Of a stretch of 64,000 bases of DNA, positions 22,349-32,949 are shown piece by piece. Below the pieces are notes generated by a model, which was given only the letters and a program-made list of their open reading frames with translations, was not told where the DNA came from and made no database searches. Made by a program: the position numbers and the translations under genes. Positions within the stretch are counted from its first letter, which is position 1. Each line of letters starts with the position of its first letter. The stretch comes from Dipteronia dyeriana (taxonomy: Eukaryota; Streptophyta; Magnoliopsida; Sapindales; Sapindaceae), in assembly GCA_032871835.1 (NCBI GenBank), contig CM065299.1:97656652-97720651 (forward strand), read 5' to 3'.

Positions 22349-22990
22349 GTTATACTTTTATATGTACATTTACTTGTAAGTTGTAATACGACTGCACGCT
22401 TTTTCCCTTACCAAGTTTTTATCCCACTGGGTTTTTCTTAGTAAGGTTTTTAATGAAGCAATCATATAAATATGTAATACTGAATTCCATAAGTCAGAAA
22501 TAAATAAATAATTCTTCATTTCATATTATCGTAACTTCATCGATTTTTTATTTTTTGTAATACTTTATCTGTATTCAATTTTTTCATTATTTTAGTATTT
22601 TACTATAAAAAATAATAAATATATCTAACTAAAAAAATTGGAATGAAACATAAGCACTTTATTTTTCATAATAATCAATTAAGAGAATAAACAAATTGTA
22701 ATGAAAATTATAATGACATGATTGAATTGTGAAATTTATATTATGTATTTTCCTTGAACCCTAAAGTCTAAACCCAAAAAAAAAAAATTGGTTTGACCCA
22801 CCGACCGCGGCCTGCGTTCTGTGCCGGCACGGCACACTGGCGGGAGGCCCACGTGTCGTGGCGGACCCCCTTTTACAAAAACGTGTCGTACCAAGTCTGA
22901 CCCGGACAAAATCATGGTTCGACAAGGCCCGGCCCAGCCCGTTTTCACAACGGACCGAAACAGGCCGGGTCAGGCCATTTTTGCAGCGTT

Positions 22991-23487
22991 AGTTATTAAT
23001 CTAATCGTGACCTTTTTAATTAGTTGGGTTCCACTGTTGAAGATGTTGCAATCTCAATTGGAAAATTCCTGTCCCAAAATAGACGCCAATGCTTTAAATA
23101 TTGGGTATAAATAAATGATATAGGCTTTGATAGATACAACATTAAACAAGGCCTCAGGTCCTGAACCTAAAAGGAAGGAACAAATAAGATTGAAGTGTCC
23201 ATAAAACTTGCAGAAAGAAGCAATGAATATCTTAGTCGGGCCACAATAAAACTGTGCCTTGTTAAAACGGGTTATATTGAAAACATAAAAATGTATTTTA
23301 AAATTTTAATTCGATAAATTTAAGTGGACGATCTCACATTCCCATACAAGTTTTTCTCTGTGACTAGATTGCTAAGAAACTAAAAGCACAGAAAACAAGT
23401 CAAACGGGGCTGCTAACTGCTAAGAGACAAAAAAGCAAAGAAAACCAAGTAAAGCAAGGCTGAGTCTGCTAGATGTTGTAACATAAC
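22991..23487. other. Intergenic spacer, nothing recognised
   Basis: About 500 bp with no long frame, no LTR or terminal-repeat pattern and no similarity to other parts of the window. There is a TATA-like GGTATAAATAAATG at 23104, but no gene follows within reach that I can support. Confidence 0.5.
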
Positions 23488-24056
23488 GGGGGATGGACAT
23501 TTCTCCCATTGGATAAATTTTAGCCCCAAATGGGGCTTGGGTGGGGTGGAGGTAAATTTTGTCCACAAAACCTAAATAGGGATGGGTGGGTACCCTCCAA
23601 CCCCTATTTTTCCATTCCCCTATAAATAATTATATATTTTTACTTTCATTTAAAAGAAAAAAAAAAAACTTTAACTATATTATTCATTTACTCTCTATCC
23701 ATTTCCCTTATTTCCCCATATATATATTTAGATGTAATGCTATATTGTTATAGTTATTTGTATTAATTTTGGATTAAGTTAAATCAATTCTATATTTTAA
23801 ATTATTTATTGAATTGGATATCAAAACAGGATGAATCGAACGATCAGAATGATCGAATTTCAATTTTCAATTTATAAATTCCGAATTTTAGATTAGAAAA
23901 TATTATGATTGAAAATGAAAGAAATAAAAAAATGAAGATCAAGAGTAGGGGTAGGGGAACCTTCCCCCAAACACCCACATCCCCACTTTCCCCAAATGGG
24001 GTTTGGGGGCAGGGGTGGAGGCGGGCTCCACCCCATTGGGCCCATGCCCATCCCTA
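23488..24056. mobile_element. MITE-like element with GC-rich inverted ends
   Basis: The left end GGGGGATGGACAT (23488-23500), with CCCATTGG, CCCCAAATGGGGCTTGGG and GGTGGGGTGGAGG, is mirrored on the right by CCCCAAATGGGGTTTGGGGG, GGGGTGGAGGCGGG, CCCATTGGG and ATGCCCATCCC (23989-24053). The core is AT-rich and noncoding. The GGGATGGGCAT end resembles non-autonomous hAT elements. I could not identify a clear 8-bp duplication (CATAACGG versus ATTCACGG match only partly), so the class is inferred. Confidence 0.5.
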
Positions 24057-24289
24057 AATTCACGGATGAGTTGTCCCATTTATTTGTATAACTATTTGTT
24101 TATTTATTTATTTCTAGAGTGTTTCTTTATTGTCATTCCATACAAATATTTGACCTCTTTCGTTGAATCATGAAAAGAGGTGTATAAAAATCTCTCTTTT
24201 GTATATTTCATCTATAATTTCTTCTATGTTATTGGGTTTTTGTTATAAATTAAAATTGTTTACTGATTTATTTGTTTTGTCATAGAGGC

Positions 24290-24620
24290 ATGATGCTTGG
24301 GAAGGATTTGTTGTTCTTAGTCCAGGTGGTGACTACCACATACATTGGTGTTGCAATGACCAAAAGTACTTACAAAATTCACATGGACAAGATCAAGATG
24401 GCGGCAAATCTATTTCGCCTAGGCGAGTCAATGCAGACGTACCAAGCAGTGATCGATTCCATCAATGAAATGTCATTACAAAGGGATGATCGAGAACAAC
24501 AAGCAGAGCTCGTCTATGCCTATGAAACTGCTATTTCTGGTTTTGCTGCGAAGCTCTCAACAAAACAACTCCAATCACTTGAAAAAGTAGATGGTTTTCT
24601 CTCTGCCACTCCTGGTAAAA
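24290..24620 (+). pseudogene. Subtilisin-like serine protease fragment (signal peptide and I9 prodomain)
   Basis: From ATG at 24290 (or 24293) the frame gives a hydrophobic segment (LLFLVQVVTTTYIGVAM), then YKIHMDKIKM, YQAVIDSINEMSLQ, LVYAYETAISGFAAKLSTKQ and LEKVDGFLSATP. This is the typical N-terminus of a plant secreted subtilase: signal peptide followed by the inhibitor I9 prodomain. It stops at ATPGKM, where family members continue to the catalytic S8 domain; a Ty1/copia LTR begins there at about 24621. None of the catalytic Asp, His or Ser is present in the window. A GTCATAG acceptor-like site precedes the ATG. The 24057-24289 stretch before it holds no recognised feature. It is a gene fragment, not a working protease. 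Confidence 0.8.
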
Positions 24621-25515
24621 TGTTGTTGTTTGGGTGCATTGGCTTAGGGAATACACACAATCAAACACACAAGCGAAAGAAAAATAAGAGACATGAGATT
24701 TTACGTGGTTCAGCATTAACCTACGTTCACGGAGCACCTGCACTTAATTTCCACTATGAAATCGGTGTTTACAATAGTGAAACAGTATCTCTCTCCTGAC
24801 GGCTCTCAATATTATTTTCTCTCCTTTCTATGCAGCACACATTATACATAAGAATTATAGGAGCATTTATAATAAGGTCTAGCCTAAAAATAATATGAAT
24901 CCTTTCTTAAATATAACAATAAAACAATCCTAAATAGAATAGAGAACCAATCCTAAACGTAATAGGATTCAGGCTTCACAACCTAACAATCTCCCACTTG
25001 AAGACTGAAACTAGAATAGACTTCTTCTTCCTTCTTCCTTCTTCCATGACTAGTGGACAGGTACGGTGCGCTCATCCTCACCTGTCTTCAACCTTAAGGA
25101 CCCACTGAAGCTGCCAGTTTCTTTATAGTGACTGGCTTGGTTAATATGTCAACTAGATTCTTACTCATTGCGATCTTCACAAGCTTTAACACTCCATCGT
25201 CAATTAGCCACCAAATGAAATGATATTGTAGTCCTATATGCTTGGTTATAGAATGGAACACCGAATTCTTGACCAAATGTATCGCACTTGGACTATCATT
25301 GTGCAACACATTCATCACTTGCTCGAATCCCAACTCTGCTAACAAACCCTGTAACTAGTCACAGCCATATACTCTGTTTCAGTTATAGATATTGTCATTA
25401 TCTTCTGCAACTGAGAAACCCAACTAATACCAGTACTCCCTATCATGAACACATATCTGGTGGTGCTCCTGATCAGTTTTCTTCCTTATTTCCTATGTAA
25501 TAAGCTTTGTCTCTC
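24621..25515 (-). mobile_element. Ty1/copia 3' end: RNase H C-terminus plus 3' LTR
   Basis: Minus strand. The pol remnant at about 25515-25094 reads in pieces: DYIGNKE, MIGSTGISWVSQLQK, TETEYMAVT, then LGFEQVMNVLHNDSPSAIHL, NSVFHSITKHIGLQYHF, LKLVKIAMSKNLVDILTKPV; this is the copia RNase H end. It is followed by a purine-rich AAGTGGGAGATTG (complement of 24987-24999) and an LTR running TGTTAGGTTGTGAAGCC...CCCAAACAACA (24988 to 24621). The LTR carries the plant copia motif equivalent to ACGTGGTTCAGC..TAACCTACGTTCACGG. The 5' part of the element is missing. Confidence 0.8.
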
Positions 25516-25633
25516 GAGTAATTTAGGTTATTTAATTGGTTTATTGAGCATGTAGAAGTTATTTTCTTTGGTTATGAATTGTTTGGTGATACTTGCAATG
25601 AATGGATTTTAACTAGAAGATATTGGGAAATTC

Positions 25634-26834
25634 TGTCAATTGTCACTGTGTAGGTCGCTACCCAAGCAGAGTCTCCACCGCGACGTATCTAGCGAAGAAG
25701 TTTAGGCGTGCAATCTTTCACAACCGCGGTCTATGCCGCGTCCAAGTAGTTGTCTCCACAGCGGTCGACACCGCGGAAACGATCAGAGAGCACAACGCTT
25801 AGAGTACCAAGGTCTGTGCAATGTGATCGTGTCACGGTCTAGGAAGCGGTTGTATGTCTTTCATATTTTTTTTAGGGAATTCTGAAACCCTACTTGGTGG
25901 AGTACCTATATATATATATTATTCTTTCAAAGGGGGACTTTAGCCTTCTCAACCATTATTTTCTTTCACAAACAACTTACACAATTCTCTCATCAATTTA
26001 CACCTCAGAAGATCGAAGATCAAGAAGATTTCAATCGAATACTTGAAGAATTCAATGGGTTCTATCTTTTTTTTTGCTTCTTCTATTTTCATGATGTGTA
26101 ATTAATTTCATAACTATGGAATCAATGTGAACCTCTATGAATGCTCTTTGTTAGAATTGACGATATTTTCATTAATTTGAGTTTTGATTTATTCAATTCA
26201 TCCTATGTCTTAATTCTTTATTCTTGTTAATGCATGATCATACGTTGTAATGAATTTAGGATTTTGATAATTTAATGATTGAGGTTGGAGTATTGATCTA
26301 TATGTAATCTTAATTAAAACTCAATTGAATGGATAAAACTGATCTTAGCATTGATCTATGCAAGTACGTTTTGGTTCATTATTCTTGCACTTAATGGGTT
26401 CTCTATTGTAGTTTGCGCCATTGATCTATGGGTAAATTGTAATTGAGAACACTTGATTTATCCCATGATCATACAGTAACAATCATCTAAAGATAAGAAT
26501 GAACATTTTACTTGATTAATATTTTGTTATCAAAGTCAATTCGAAACATTGAGTAGACATAGTTGGGGAGCATTGATGACCTAGTTTCTTTTATTCTATT
26601 GATCACAAACCAATATTCTCAATTTCTTTCTTTAGTTTAATTTAATTTAGTTTTAGGTTTAATTCAATCTTCAAACAATCTTTTGGTTACTTTCAATTTA
26701 GCTTTAATTAGAATTAGATTTAATCGGTAATCTCTAGTCCTCGTAAGAACAATCTTTACTTGCCACTATATGATATCTTTACAATTCATGCACTTGCGAG
26801 TATTATTTTTTTAACGATGGTTTTACACCCATCA
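25634..26834 (+). repeat. 5' LTR of element C
   Basis: The right end is well set: ACACCCATCA (to 26834), then AGTTTT and the PBS, exactly the spacing seen in element E. A TATA run (CTATATATATATATT, 25908-25921) precedes a pyrimidine-rich transcribed part. The left end is proposed at TGTCAATTGTCACTG (25634) because it makes a TG...CA pair; this is uncertain. The GC-richer 25650-25860 part repeats ACCGCG-type motifs. Confidence 0.6.
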
Positions 26835-26840
26835 AGTTTT

Positions 26841-26859
26841 TGGAACCGTTGTCAAGGAC
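26841..26859 (+). other. Primer-binding site, tRNA-Asp type (element C)
   Basis: TGGAACCGTTGTCAAGGAC is similar to the complement of the tRNA-Asp 3' end (ideal TGGCGCCGTTGCCGGGGAT), with a few mismatches. Confidence 0.65.
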
Positions 26860-27099
26860 TAGTTGAATCTGTTGGTTAATTCTAGTTTTAGTTTTAGCTA
26901 ATAAATTTAGTTAGTTAGGTAATCGAGTCGTTAATTTTTAGATTTTTAGTTTTTATTTTAATTTTTTAATTTTTGTTCTTTTCATAGTTTACTGTGTGTT
27001 TTTTTTATTAGGTTTCAACAGTGAATGCAAGGTCGAAGATCACTGTAAGGAGAACTACTACCGTTGAACGCTAACATTGATCGTATTAGACAAGGAGCA

Positions 27100-28840
27100 A
27101 TGGCAGATGATGGAAATCACAACATCCAACAAGTTCCAGATCCACCAGTTATCCCCATCAAAACCATGAAGGATTACAGCAGCCCTATTGTCGATAATCA
27201 CCCTTTGTGCATTGCACTAGATGAGGTAGCAAGGAACTGAGTTGAAAAGTTTTCACTACAATTTGATATGTGCCTTCTATGGGCTACCAAATGAAGATGT
27301 TCTTAAATTCCTCATAGAGTTCTAGGTAGCAATTCAAGCTTTTCCAAACAGTAGGGTGACAGAAAATCAGCTGTGTATGAGGTGTATTCCATATGCTCTT
27401 AAGGAAAAAGCGAATACATGGCTTTTGACTTTGCCTCCAGCTTCGTTGACAACATAGGAGAGGTGGTGGAGAAGCTTACTAACCAATTCTATTCTCCCCA
27501 GAAAATAAGTGAGATCAGGTATAAGATTACTATTTCTTCCATGGGGAACAAGAGACATTCTATGAAGCCAGAGAGCATTACAAGATGCTTCTTTTTTATT
27601 ATCCTCAACACAGATGTCAAATTCACCAACTCTGTTAGTGGTTCTATAATGGACTAATTAATGTCTCAACGGTCTTGGTGAATAATGCATGTGAAGGATC
27701 CATGACTGACAAGACTCCGGAAGATTTTCAATCTATCTTTGAAAAACTTGCTAAAAATTCTCGAGAAAAGAGTTTTAGGAGAAGGAAGGGAATTTATGAA
27801 ATAGATGCTAATGTCGGGAACTCAATGCAAATGTTATAGATTGAAAAGTTTATTGAGTTACTCGTCAACCAGGTGGGACAAATGAGAGAAGAGCGACGCT
27901 AGGGATATGAACAGCTAGGGTATGGTACGAAAGCTTTTCAAGCAAGATGTCCTGGATCTATTAATGATGAAGAAAGTGCAAGCCATAAATAATTTCAATT
28001 CGAGACCTCGGAATGATCCCTTTTCAAGCACATACAATCCAGGGTGGAGAAATCATCCAAACTTCTCTTAGACCAACAATCAAAGCATCGGGAACTAGTG
28101 GGGAAACAATAATAACTATGGCTAGAGACAGTATCATTCCAGTGCCCAGCAGAATCATATATCTCATCCCACTAACCTGTCATTGGAAGATACAATGAAT
28201 CAATTTATACAAACTATGGACCAGAAAATGAATCAGCAAGACAAAAGAAACCAAGACATTGACATTAGGTTTCGAAACATAGAGGCTTCATTAAGAAACA
28301 TGGAAATGCAAATCGGACAACTGGCTGAAGCTAAGCAAAGAAGTGAACCAGGAAAATTTCCAAGTCATACTGAACAAGCAATGGCCATGACGGTTCTCCG
28401 AAATGGTAATGTATTAGTCAAGGATAGATATGCTAAACTTTCTAATAAATATACTGATGTTTCAGGTCCTTCATGAGAGAACATAGCACCATAAAAAGAG
28501 GAAAAGGAAGAGGTAGTGGTGGAAAAATCTAAAAAATTACTACTTTTACACAAGTCCCCAAATCCGTATGTTCCTCCAGTTTCATGCCTAGGAAGATTGC
28601 AAAAGAGCAAGTTAGAGAAATCATACAAAGATATTTATGACATCCTATCAAAGGTTAATGTCAATTTGCCTTTGTTGAAGAAGATCCAGAAGATGCTAGC
28701 CTATGCAAAAAATTTCAAGAATCTCCATACGTACAAGCCAAGATTGCTAGAGAATCATCAGGAGCTCATGATTAGAAGTGCCAATATAGTCCTTCAAAAC
28801 TCTTTACTACCAAAACTCTAAGATCCGGGGAGTTTTTGTA
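27100..28840 (+). pseudogene. gag: Athila-type gag (element C), heavily mutated
   Basis: The possible start is ATG at 27100 (MADDGNHNIQQVPDPPV). Athila gag landmarks are scattered over frames: YSSPIVDNHPLC, LTNQFYSPQKISEIRYKIT, YNPGWRNHPN-like (28030), and LEDTMNQFIQTMDQKMNQQD followed by IEASLRNMEMQIGQLAEAKQ and PGKFPSHTEQ (28180-28370). Then PYVPPVSCLGRL and a KVNVNLPLLKKIQKMLAYAK block lead to the protease. Many stops and frameshifts, e.g. near 27238, 27285, 27655, 27838, 28195, 28474 and 28820. Confidence 0.75.
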
Positions 28841-28848
28841 TCAATATT

Positions 28849-29220
28849 ATGATTGGAGGTACCAACTTGGAGAGAACAATGTTAGATCTAAGGGCCACCA
28901 TTAACTTGATGCCATACAACATTTATGAGCCACTGGGGTTGAATGATCTCAAGAAGTCAACCATGTCACTTTTGTTGGTGGATGGTTCAGTTAGATACCC
29001 AAGAGGATATGTTGAAAATGTGTTGGTTTAGGTAGATAATCTCATTATTCCATCTTATTTTGTAGTGCTTGATATGGATTTGGGAGCCATAGAAAGAGGT
29101 AGCAAGCCAATTTTACTTGGAAAACCTTTCATGGAGATTGTAAAGACCTTTATTGATGTACAAAAGGGGACGCTCGCAATGACCATGTTTGATGAGACTG
29201 TGGAGTTCAACGTTTTTTAG
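28849..29220 (+). pseudogene. Aspartic protease (element C)
   Basis: The frame reads TMLDLRATINLMPYNIYEPLGL: the catalytic Asp is kept but the following Gly is Arg (DLRAT for DLGAS/T). DGSVRYPRGYVENVLV, DNLIIPSYFVVLDMD and PILLGKPFMEI follow as in Athila proteases. A stop occurs near 29029. Confidence 0.75.
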
Positions 29221-29479
29221 TCCTTAAAGTTACATGAGGCAGCCGATGATTGTTATTCGGTCGATTGTTATTCGGTGGAGTTAGTCAATTCGGCAATTCA
29301 ATAGGAGCTATCAAATGAAAGCCTTAACAAGTTACTGGATTGGGTGAATGAAGTATTTAAAGATGATGAGGAAAGTCAACAAGAATATGATAAAGAATAA
29401 GAGTCCAAGATCGAAGAATTAGGTACAAAAATTGAAAATGGGATCAACAGATCTTTAATTCCATCTACGAGCTTTCCCC

Positions 29480-31070
29480 CTGCATTAGAGCTCAAACAGT
29501 TACCTTCTGATATCAAGTATTTTTTTTTTTAGAGAATGAGACACTTCCCGTAATTATAGCTTCTGACCTAGATAAAGAGAATGAAGATAAGCTAATCAAG
29601 GTGCTCATGGAACATAAAGACGTCATCGGGTGGTTCATAGCGGATATTAAGGGAATAAGCCCTACTATTTTCATGCATAAAATTCTGCTAGAAGAAAATA
29701 CAAAGCCTTCGAAAGAGACTCAACGTAGGCTCAATCCCAACTTGAAGGAGATTGTACGGGAAGAGGTCTTAAACTACTCAACGTGGGTATAATATACCCA
29801 ATATCTGATAGTAAATGGGTGAGTCTAGTTCATGTTTTTCCAAAGAAGTGGAGGATCATGGTGGTAGCTAATGAGAACAACGAGTTGATTCCCACAAGGA
29901 AGACAACAGGATGGAGAGTGTGCATAGATTACCGCAAGCTCAACATGGTAACCAAGAAAGATCACTTTCCTTTGCCGTTCATTGATCAGATGCTAGAGCG
30001 TTTGGCGGGACATGCATTGCTTCCTGGATGGATTTTCAAGGTACAATAAAATTGCCATCGCTCTAGAGGACCAAGAAAAAACAACATTCATATATCCCTT
30101 CGGCACCTTTGCATATCGAAGAATGCTTTTCAGTTTGTGCAACGCCCCTGCCACTTTCTAGAGATGCATGATGTCAATATTCTCTAACATGTTAAAGAAA
30201 TTCATTGAGCTATTTATGGATGATTTTTCTGTTTTTGGTATTTCCTTTGACCATTCCTTGATAATTTAACTCTTGTTCTAAAAAGATGCATGGAGACTAA
30301 TTTGACACTTAGTTAGGAGAAAAGTCACTTTGAGGTTAAGTCTGAATAGTTTTAGGGCATGTTATTTCTGAAAAAGGTATAGAAGTAGATCATGCTAAAA
30401 TTGAAGTGATTGCAAAACTTTCACCTCCCACTTCGGTGAAGGGTGTAAAAAGTTTTCTTGATCATACAGGTTTTTACAGGCGTTTTATCAAAGATTTTTT
30501 AAAAATTAGTCGTCCACTATGTAACCTATTGAACAAAGATACTGCATTGGTGTTTGATGATAATCATTTGCATGCTTTTGAAGTTTTGAAAAAGAGATTG
30601 AAATCTACTTCTATAATCATGCCTCTTGATTGGTCTCTTCCTTTTGAATTAATATGTGATGCATCTGACTATGCTATAGTCATTGTTTTATGACAGTGGG
30701 TAGATAAATTGCCACATGTTATTTACTACTCTAGTCGCACTTTGAATGATGCATAATTAAATTACTCCACCACAGAAAAACAATTGCTTGCTGTTGTTAG
30801 TGCCTTAAAGAAATTTTGGTCATACTTGATAGGATCTAAGGTCATTGTTTATTCTAATCATGTGCATTAAAGTATTTGCTAACCAAAAAGGATGCAAAAC
30901 TGAGATTACTCTGGTGGATCCTTTTATTACAAGAATTTGATTTGGAAATCAGAGATAAAAAGGGCAGTGAGAACGTGGTAGCAGATCATCTTTCTCTACT
31001 AGAAGAAGATGAAGGAAGGGAAGAACATGTTGAGACCATACCTATCAATGAGAATTTTCTAGATGAATAG
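29480..31070 (+). pseudogene. Reverse transcriptase and RNase H (element C)
   Basis: Upstream linker LELKQLPSDIKY, then IKGISPTIFMHKILLEE, RRLNPNLKEIVREEV, GIIYPISDSKWVSLVHVFPKK, GWRVCIDYRKLN, KDHFPLPFIDQMLERLAGHA, FGTFAYRRMLF and catalytic FMDDFSVFG (about 30214-30240). Next FYRRFIKDFLKISRPLCNLL, and RNase H: FELICDASDYA, YYSSRTLNDA, STTEKQLLAVV. Stops and frameshifts near 29530, 29790, 30050, 30160, 30270, 30345, 30690, 30755 and 30868. The Athila order is clear. Confidence 0.85.
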
Positions 31071-31199
31071 CTATTGGCAGTGGATGGCAAAGATCCATGG
31101 TATGCAGACATTGTGAATTACCTTGCCAATGGAATCATACCGCCTGACCTGAGTTCAAAAGCAAGGAAGAGGTTTCCCTCCATCTCCGGGTAGCATTTT

Positions 31200-31702
31200 T
31201 GGGATGAGCCATACTTATTCAAATTTGGTGCCGATCAGATCATTCGAAGATGTATACTAGAGGAAAAGTTGCAGGATGTGTTGAAATTTTGCCACAATCT
31301 TCATTATGAAGGAAACTTTAGTGCTAAAAAGATTGCTCAAAAAGTTCTTCAACCAGGTTTCTTCTGGACTTCATTATTTAAGGATGCTTATAATTTTTGT
31401 ATTTCTTGTGACAGGTGCCAAAGGACAGGAAACATTGGAAAGATGGATGAGATGCCACTATGAAGTTAAATTGTCGCGGAGATATTCGACGTATTAGGAA
31501 TTGACCTTACAGGACCATTCCTATCCTTATATGGGTACAAGTACATTTTTGGTCGCTGTGGATTACAAGTCAAAATGGATTAAAGCAATTGCAACCAAGA
31601 CAAATGATAGCCAGATGGAAATGAAGTTTATCAAATAGATTATTTTCACTAGATTTAGGATACCTCACGCAATAATAAGTGACGGTGGAAGCCATTTTTT
31701 AA
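31200..31702 (+). pseudogene. Integrase N-terminal half (element C)
   Basis: It includes [12 protein letters not shown] and the zinc-binding CHNLHYEGNFSAKKIAQKVL, WTSLFKDAYNFCISCDRCQR, then a frame-shifted core (GIDLTGPFLS, VAVDYKSKWIKAIAT) ending at IISDGGSHF. The third catalytic residue and the C-terminus are missing because the element is truncated at 31702. Confidence 0.8.
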
Positions 31703-32126
31703 GAATGCAACTCTCATAGAAATCAATATCAATGATTTTAACCCTGACAGTTTACCTCTCGAATGCAGACACTTCAGCCATTGACTATTCATATGCCCAA
31801 ACCTCTGGTGTCAAATATTCAGATCCGCTCTACTTTTCGCCACTGTGACCGAACCATACCCATCGGTAGTCATGTAAAGAGACATGTTCTTAGTTACCCT
31901 GGCGACTGTCATAGCTCTTTTTGAGATCTTCCACTTATCTCCTGTAAAAGTTGTCACATAACCATCTGATGTTAACTGCCCTATGGAGATCAAGTTCTTC
32001 CTCAAGTCCAGTATGTGCCTCACGTTATCGAGTTTTCAAACTGATCCATTCAGTTGAATCTTCACATCTCCTTGATATTGATTGTTCAAATAGTATACAA
32101 GCTGATAAAATCCAGTAATCAAACCC
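31703..32126 (-). pseudogene. Ty1/copia pol fragment (GAG-pre-integrase region)
   Basis: Minus strand: GDVKIQLNGSV, then NVRHILDLRKNLISIGQL, DGYVTTFTGDKWKISKRAM, LYMTTDGYGS, and after a stop HQRFGHMNSQWLKCLHSRGKLSGLKS. This is the protease-to-pre-integrase junction of copia polyproteins. No LTR, PBS or target duplication is visible, so it is an internal fragment. It lies exactly between the truncated integrase of C and the truncated LTR of D. Confidence 0.8.
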
Positions 32127-32222
32127 TTAGTCCTAGTGGGAAAAATCCCTACTTCGTCATTGTACTACATTTTGACCTCGTACTATTACGAGAGTCACTC
32201 TGTGTGTAGTTTGACGAGATCA
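32127..32222 (+). repeat. 3' end of the 5' LTR of element D
   Basis: Only the last ~95 bp of U5 remain: ATCCCTACTTCGTCATTGTACTAC...CTCGTACTATTACGAG...GAGATCA, parallel to 5625-5707 of element A (ATCCCTAAAG...CATTGTGCTAC...CCCGTACTATTGTGGG...GTGATCA). The upstream LTR is replaced by copia sequence. Confidence 0.65.
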
Positions 32223-32227
32223 ATTTT

Positions 32228-32246
32228 TGGTGTCGCTGCCAGGGAC
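32228..32246 (+). other. Primer-binding site, tRNA-Asp type (element D)
   Basis: TGGTGTCGCTGCCAGGGAC matches the complement of the tRNA-Asp 3' end with some transitions, and follows the LTR end by five bases. Confidence 0.65.
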
Positions 32247-32379
32247 CAAGCAAAAATTGATATTGGAAATACTTGGTTTTTACTAGTTTGGATGTATTAC
32301 TTCCTTTTCTTTGCTGTATTTTTTAGGTAAGGTGCTCGTGTATACACCAACGTACAAGACATAACATCCCTCAAGACTT

Positions 32380-32949
32380 GCAATTCTAACCGGATATTGA
32401 AGGAACTACAAGGAGGAATCACCATAATCGAAGAATAGATAGAGCTATAGGGGATCAAAATCTAAATCCTAATCAAAATCCACCTCTAGTGCATGATCTA
32501 GTACAAGAACAAGAAGGTGCCAATGTGACGATTGAGAGAACTCTACAAGACTATCTCATGCCAAGGGTAGACCGAAATCTATTTGCCATTTGAAGACCAA
32601 CCGTTAACGTAAACAACTTTGAGATCAAACTGGCGGTGATTCAAATGATAGTGTCTACGTTGCAGTTTAGGGGTTTGCCTAGTGAAGATCCAAATATCCA
32701 CCTACAGAGTTTCAACGACATTTGTGACACTTTCAGATTCAATGGAGTTACTTAGAATTTCATAAGCTAAAGTTGTTCACATTCTCACTCCGAGACCGAG
32801 TCAAGGCGTGGCTAAATTCAATGCCTCCGGACTCCATTCTCACATTTGAACAATTGGCTCAGAATTTCCTTAACAAGTACTTCCCACTCGGAAGAGCTGC
32901 TCGTCTTAGGACCGAAATCCTAAACTTTGCTCAGTTTGAGAGTGAGAGC
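32380..32949 (+). pseudogene. gag: Athila-type gag, N-terminal part (element D)
   Basis: Readable pieces include ERTLQDYLMPRVDRN, RPTVNVNNFEIKLAVIQMI, FRGLPSEDPNIHLQSFNDI, DRVKAWLNSMPPDSI, QNFLNKYFPLGRAARL and FAQFESES. It is the same family as element A's gag at 6060-6480. Stops or shifts occur near 32590, 32752 and 32765. The reading is cut by element E at 32950 and continues at 47323. Confidence 0.8.

Larger units (their letters stand above)
19738..22990 (+). mobile_element. hAT-1: decayed hAT transposon, 5' truncated
   Basis: It is collinear with hAT-2 (43017-46812, opposite strand), starting at the equivalent of hAT-2's leader exon (ATTCTCTAAATTTTCTACCAACACACC) and running through an AT-rich leader intron, transposase remnant, the TTCCCTTACCAAGTTTTTATCCCACTGGG 3' UTR block (22404-22435) and a GC-rich subterminal segment (22800-22980) ending CCATTTTTGCAGCG, similar to hAT-2's terminal CCATTTTTACACC. 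The 5' end, including the terminal repeat and promoter, is missing, so no target duplication can be checked. Confidence 0.75.
25634..31702 (+). mobile_element. Element C: Athila-like retrotransposon, 3' truncated inside integrase
   Basis: It has one LTR (25634-26834), a tRNA-Asp-type PBS, gag, protease, RT, RNase H and the first half of integrase, all on the plus strand. It ends abruptly after the SDGGSHF motif at about 31702, where antisense copia sequence starts. No 3' LTR is present. 25516-25633 before it holds nothing recognisable. Confidence 0.78.

Noticed and set aside
22736..23114. GC-rich frames on both strands near 22800-22980
   Set aside because: They come from the GC-rich subterminal end of hAT-1, not from a gene.
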